Shown in pieces: positions 60,880 through 64,000 of a DNA stretch of 64,000 nt; within the stretch, counting starts at the first letter, position 1; each line of letters begins with the position of its first letter. The notes under the pieces were generated by a model that was not told the origin of the DNA, searched no databases, and worked only from the letters and a program-made list of their open reading frames with translations. The DNA lies in NCBI GenBank assembly GCA_902570125.1, contig CACFXK010000003.1, positions 1 through 64,000 on the forward strand, given 5' to 3'. Position numbers and translations under genes: made by a program. This DNA is from an uncultured Pelagibacteraceae bacterium. Lineage in GTDB: Bacteria; Pseudomonadota; Alphaproteobacteria; Pelagibacterales; Pelagibacteraceae.

Positions 60880-60914
60880 ACTTGATTAATATTGAATATT
60901 CAATGATTTCAAGT
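60880..60914. promoter_or_regulatory. Symmetric operator-like site upstream of soxB
   Basis: A perfect 14-bp palindrome (60891-60904, ATTGAATATTCAAT) is flanked by outer inverted repeats ACTTGA (60880-60885) and TCAAGT (60909-60914) with spacers of 5 and 4 nt. On the minus strand a possible -35 box TTGAAA overlaps the outer repeat and a possible -10 box TATTAA lies after the palindrome, so a protein bound here could block or activate soxBDAG. The site is also upstream of tRNA-Ser on the plus strand. Confidence 0.5.
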
Positions 60915-60929
60915 TACACATGTATCAAC

Positions 60930-61020
60930 GGAAGAGTGGGTGAGTTGGCTTAAACCAGCAGTTTGCTAAATTGCCGAAGGAGCAATCCTTCCAAGGGTTC
61001 GAATCCCTTCTCTTCCGCCA
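60930..61020 (+). tRNA. tRNA-Ser (anticodon GCU)
   Basis: The acceptor stem GGAAGAG/CTCTTCC, the anticodon stem GCAGT/ATTGC with loop TTGCTAA, a long variable arm (class II), the T-loop GGTTCGAATCC and an encoded CCA give 91 nt. It is isolated between soxB (divergent) and slt (convergent, 1 nt away). Confidence 0.96.
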
Positions 61021-61021
61021 T

Positions 61022-63208
61022 TTAATACAGATTCTGATTTTTAAAGAAATCTTTTAGGTAAATTGGCTTTTGAGACAAAATGTACCTGTAAACGTTGTAA
61101 TTTTCTAAAACTCTTTGTACGTAATTTCTGGTCTCTTTAAACTTAATAAGTTCAACCCAATCAACATAGTCAATCTGTTTTTTTTGAGGATCCTTATTTA
61201 TTTTTTTCCAATACTTTACTCGCTTAGGCCCAGCATTATAAGCAGCTGTAGCAAAAGGATAAGATCCTTTATACTGATTAATCAAACCTGCAATATAGTG
61301 AGATCCTAAATTAATATTATATTCAGGATCAGTTGTTAATTTAGATTTAGAGTATCCTAACTTCGCTTGTTTTGACACTGTCTTAGCAGTATAAGGCATA
61401 AGTTGCATTAATCCTTGAGCTCCAACTCTACTCCTGGCCGAGGTATCAAATTCACTTTCTTGCCTGATAATGGATAATATCAAAGCTGGATCAGGAATTT
61501 TTCTTCCACCAACAAATTTTGGTACACTCATTATTGGATAATTAAATTGGTTGTGAAATCTTTTTTGATATGAAGCAATTTTAGAAACTTGTATAGCAAA
61601 ATCAAAGCGTGATATATCTGTAGCTAATTTAGCTGCTAAAGCCTCACTACCTTTTTCAACATTATCATTTGCTAGAAATCTTAATATATGTTTTGTGTAT
61701 TTATCTTTATTTAAATAATCAAGCAAATCAACAATTGCGACAAGTTTTTTTGAATAAAACTCTTGTTCATAATCATCATCTACAAACATTAATTTTTCTA
61801 GTTCAAATTTCTCTTGAGGTTTCACTTTCATATGTGAGAGTTGACCATAGTAGGTTGTTAAATATTTTGACCCTTCCAAGAACCATTTATATGAGCTTTC
61901 TGTATCCCCAATTTTTTCATATGTTTTCCCCAACCAATATGAACCTCTAGATAAGCTGATTGGATAGCTAACATTCCTATAAAAATTTAAAAAATGATTT
62001 TCTGCTTGTTGCGCATCCTTTAAAAAACTAAGTGCTATCCATCCACTCATCCATTCTGCTTCAGCATATTCTGCACCTTCTGTCATTGCGTGATTTGAGA
62101 CAATTCTATAAGCGGTTTTATATTTTTTTTTATAAATTAAAGATCTTCCAATTATTGATCTTTCTATCCACCATTTATCTGGTCTTACTAAATATTCTTC
62201 AGAGTTTTTTATTTTGTTAAGAATTTCTAGAGAGCTGTCTACACGTCCTTTTTTCCTTCTCCATTTTAATCGATCATAATTTAAACCAGGATCATTCCTT
62301 AAATTTTTTGGAACTTTTTTAATCGCTTCATCAACTCCATATCCCCTGCTTATTAATATTTGCCTAGCTGTATAAAGTAATTGATGCTCACTAGGCAGGT
62401 ATCTAATAACTCTTTTAAGATCCCAATGTTTACCCTCCCAAGCATAATAATCAGCCCTATTTATATAATCTGACGTATCTAGAATATTTTTAAATTTTTT
62501 TCTGAAATATTTTAAATTATTTGTATTTAGATCTGCATTTATAAATCCCTCTTTTATTAATCTTATCCCATCACCAGACTTTCCAGTCTTAATTAAACTT
62601 TCTCCTAACATCATTTTACCATATCCACTTAATGGCTTATAATTTTGAAACCAATTAATTATTTCTGTAGGAGAATGGTTTTGCAAATTTATTTTGTGTT
62701 CTGCAAGATATTTAATTCTATCAAATCTTGGATAATCTTTAACTCTTTCGATAAACTTTTTGTACTCAGAAAAGGTTGCTTTGTTTCCCGATGTTAGAAG
62801 ATGCCTCCACTCGATAAAATTATATATTGATTGAGCTCTTGCTTTTTTTGCAGTATTTTTTGCATCTTTCCAATTAGATTTTTCCATAAATCTAATTGCT
62901 TGTTTTGCGAATTCAAAATCTCTTTCACTGTAATATCTTGTTTTTTTAACAGTTCTTAACAATTGTTTTTTTACTATAAGTGGTTTTTTGGGGGGTAGTA
63001 GAATTCCAAAGATCTCTTTAGGTAAATCTTTATCACCCTTTAAACTTTGTTTTTCATTAAATGTTCCAGGTTTAAGGGGAGGTACTACTACCTGACTTTT
63101 AAACGCAGGTTTTTTCTTAGGTATTATTATTTCATTCGAATATGATGATTGAAAAAAGCTTAAAAAAAATATAATTGTTAATAGTAATTTAGATTTTCTA
63201 AAAATCAT
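61022..63208 (-). CDS. slt: Soluble lytic murein transglycosylase (Slt70-like)
   Basis: This 728-residue exported enzyme cleaves peptidoglycan glycan strands to 1,6-anhydro products. Residues 1-24 are a signal peptide; a Pro/Lys-rich linker (~28-75, with VVPPLKPGTFN) leads to a long alpha-helical solenoid (~90-540). The C-terminal catalytic domain has IIRQESEFDTSARS with the catalytic Glu (~residue 584), then GLMQLMPYTAKTVSKQAK and TAAYNAGPKRVKYW. The order of domains matches Slt70. It is divergent from dapA across 27 nt. Confidence 0.93.
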   Translation of the reverse strand: MIFRKSKLLLTIIFFLSFFQSSYSNEIIIPKKKPAFKSQVVVPPLKPGTFNEKQSLKGDKDLPKEIFGILLPPKKPLIVKKQLLRTVKKTRYYSERDFEFAKQAIRFMEKSNWKDAKNTAKKARAQSIYNFIEWRHLLTSGNKATFSEYKKFIERVKDYPRFDRIKYLAEHKINLQNHSPTEIINWFQNYKPLSGYGKMMLGESLIKTGKSGDGIRLIKEGFINADLNTNNLKYFRKKFKNILDTSDYINRADYYAWEGKHWDLKRVIRYLPSEHQLLYTARQILISRGYGVDEAIKKVPKNLRNDPGLNYDRLKWRRKKGRVDSSLEILNKIKNSEEYLVRPDKWWIERSIIGRSLIYKKKYKTAYRIVSNHAMTEGAEYAEAEWMSGWIALSFLKDAQQAENHFLNFYRNVSYPISLSRGSYWLGKTYEKIGDTESSYKWFLEGSKYLTTYYGQLSHMKVKPQEKFELEKLMFVDDDYEQEFYSKKLVAIVDLLDYLNKDKYTKHILRFLANDNVEKGSEALAAKLATDISRFDFAIQVSKIASYQKRFHNQFNYPIMSVPKFVGGRKIPDPALILSIIRQESEFDTSARSRVGAQGLMQLMPYTAKTVSKQAKLGYSKSKLTTDPEYNINLGSHYIAGLINQYKGSYPFATAAYNAGPKRVKYWKKINKDPQKKQIDYVDWVELIKFKETRNYVQRVLENYNVYRYILSQKPIYLKDFFKNQNLY

Positions 63209-63235
63209 TTTTAATAACTTATGATATAAATATTT

Positions 63236-64000
63236 ATGTTTAAAGGTTCAAATGTAGCTTTAGTAACACCATTTAAAGGCGATAGCCTTGATGAGGAAAC
63301 TTATTTAAAAATTATTAATTTTCATTTAGAAAATGGAACAAATGGACTCGTGCCAGCAGGTACAACTGGCGAGTCTCCAACTCTTTCACATAGAGAACAT
63401 GAGAAAGTTATTGAGCTCTGTATACAAGAAGCTAAAGGAAAAATTCCTGTAATTGCAGGCACCGGATCAAATTCTACTACAGAAGCTATATCACTCACAG
63501 AGCACGCTGAAAAAGCTGGAGCAGACGGGGCCTTGATAGTGACACCTTATTATAATAAACCCACTCAGGAGGGCTTATATCAGCATTACAAGGCAATAAA
63601 CGACAAATGTGGCATACCAATCATAATTTATAATATTCCTGGCAGATCAGTTATTGATATGACAGTAGATACTATGGCAAGATTATTTGAGCTTAAGAAC
63701 ATTGTTGGTGTTAAAGATGCAACTGGTGATTTGAACAGAGTAGATGAGACTTTCAAAAAAATTGGCAATGAATTTATCCAACTAACAGGCGAGGATGGTC
63801 TTGCTTATGAATATAATAAAAGAGGTGGCGTAGGGTGCATTTCTGTTACAGCCAACATAGCTCCTAAAATGTGTTCTGATATGCAAAAATTTTCAAAATC
63901 AGAGCATAATGATGAGCAAAAAATGGCTGAAGAGATAGATAAAAAACTTCAGCCTGTTCATAAATCTTTGTTTATTGAGAGCAATCCATCACCAGTTAAA
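63236..64000 (+). CDS. dapA: 4-hydroxy-tetrahydrodipicolinate synthase (3' end outside window)
   Basis: The first 255 codons are present; the usual length is ~290, so about 35 codons lie beyond the window. This aldolase condenses pyruvate and aspartate semialdehyde in lysine and peptidoglycan precursor synthesis. The pyruvate site GLVPAGTTGESPTL (~37-50), the catalytic Tyr in TPYYNKPTQEGLYQHY and the Schiff-base Lys160 in GVKDATGDL are visible. The ATG at 63236 gives the conserved N-terminus MFKGSNVALVTPF. A possible -10 box TATAAA (63225-63230) lies only 5 nt before it. Confidence 0.97.
   Translation, partial: MFKGSNVALVTPFKGDSLDEETYLKIINFHLENGTNGLVPAGTTGESPTLSHREHEKVIELCIQEAKGKIPVIAGTGSNSTTEAISLTEHAEKAGADGALIVTPYYNKPTQEGLYQHYKAINDKCGIPIIIYNIPGRSVIDMTVDTMARLFELKNIVGVKDATGDLNRVDETFKKIGNEFIQLTGEDGLAYEYNKRGGVGCISVTANIAPKMCSDMQKFSKSEHNDEQKMAEEIDKKLQPVHKSLFIESNPSPVK

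Noticed and set aside
60866-60929. Glycine riboswitch upstream of soxB
   Set aside because: The gap is 64 nt, too short for a tandem glycine aptamer, and shows only the palindromes.

Overview
This window looks like a chromosomal segment of a SAR11-type alphaproteobacterium (Pelagibacterales, 'Candidatus Pelagibacter'-like). That placement is an inference. It rests on the very A+T-rich sequence, the extremely short intergenic gaps (many 1-8 nt gene overlaps and no gene-free stretch above 300 nt), the alphaproteobacterial gene order around tuf, secE and rpoBC, the alphaproteobacterial type of dihydroorotase-like protein next to pyrB, and a soxBDAG operon for sarcosine use. I see no rRNA, insertion sequence, prophage, plasmid function or CRISPR array.

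Layout. 1-4602: a large exported coiled-coil/alanine-rich protein of unknown function with an internal duplication. 4791-7657: tRNA-Leu, NAD kinase, a DmdA/GcvT-like folate enzyme, and, on the other strand, tRNA-Thr and rlmB. 7789-36336: 28.5 kb entirely on the plus strand holding the core information-processing genes: tRNA-Tyr, tRNA-Gly, tuf, tRNA-Trp, secE-nusG-rplKAJL-rpoBC, then rpsL-rpsG-fusA joined directly to the S10, spc and alpha ribosomal operons, with secY and adk inside and rpoA-rplQ at the end. rpmD (L30) is missing from its usual place between rpsE and rplO, and no rpmJ or infA lies near adk. Recognisable promoters stand before tRNA-Tyr, rpsL and rpsM, and hairpins stand in the rpoB and rpsL leaders.

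36402-54457: short mixed-strand operons for a secreted polysaccharide-lyase-like protein, an RluA-family pseudouridine synthase, LipB, MgtE, PanC, GalU-Ugd (UDP-glucuronate supply), RidA-TopA, PlsY-PyrC'-PyrB-RuvX, GatCAB, an O-methyltransferase and TrhO. 54473-64000: a MATE exporter, the soxBDAG heterotetrameric sarcosine oxidase operon (minus strand) with a palindrome just upstream, tRNA-Ser, a Slt-type lytic transglycosylase, and dapA cut by the right edge.

Themes. Most genes are housekeeping. Folate-linked one-carbon metabolism appears twice: the DmdA/GcvT-like enzyme and the GcvT-type domain of SoxA. The least explained elements are the repeat-bearing coiled-coil protein, the polysaccharide-lyase-like protein beside rplQ, the substrate of the DmdA-like enzyme, and the symmetric sox upstream site. 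The PyrC homologue has lost its HxH metal ligands and is probably a structural partner of PyrB rather than an enzyme. I did not find a convincing new multi-gene system here.
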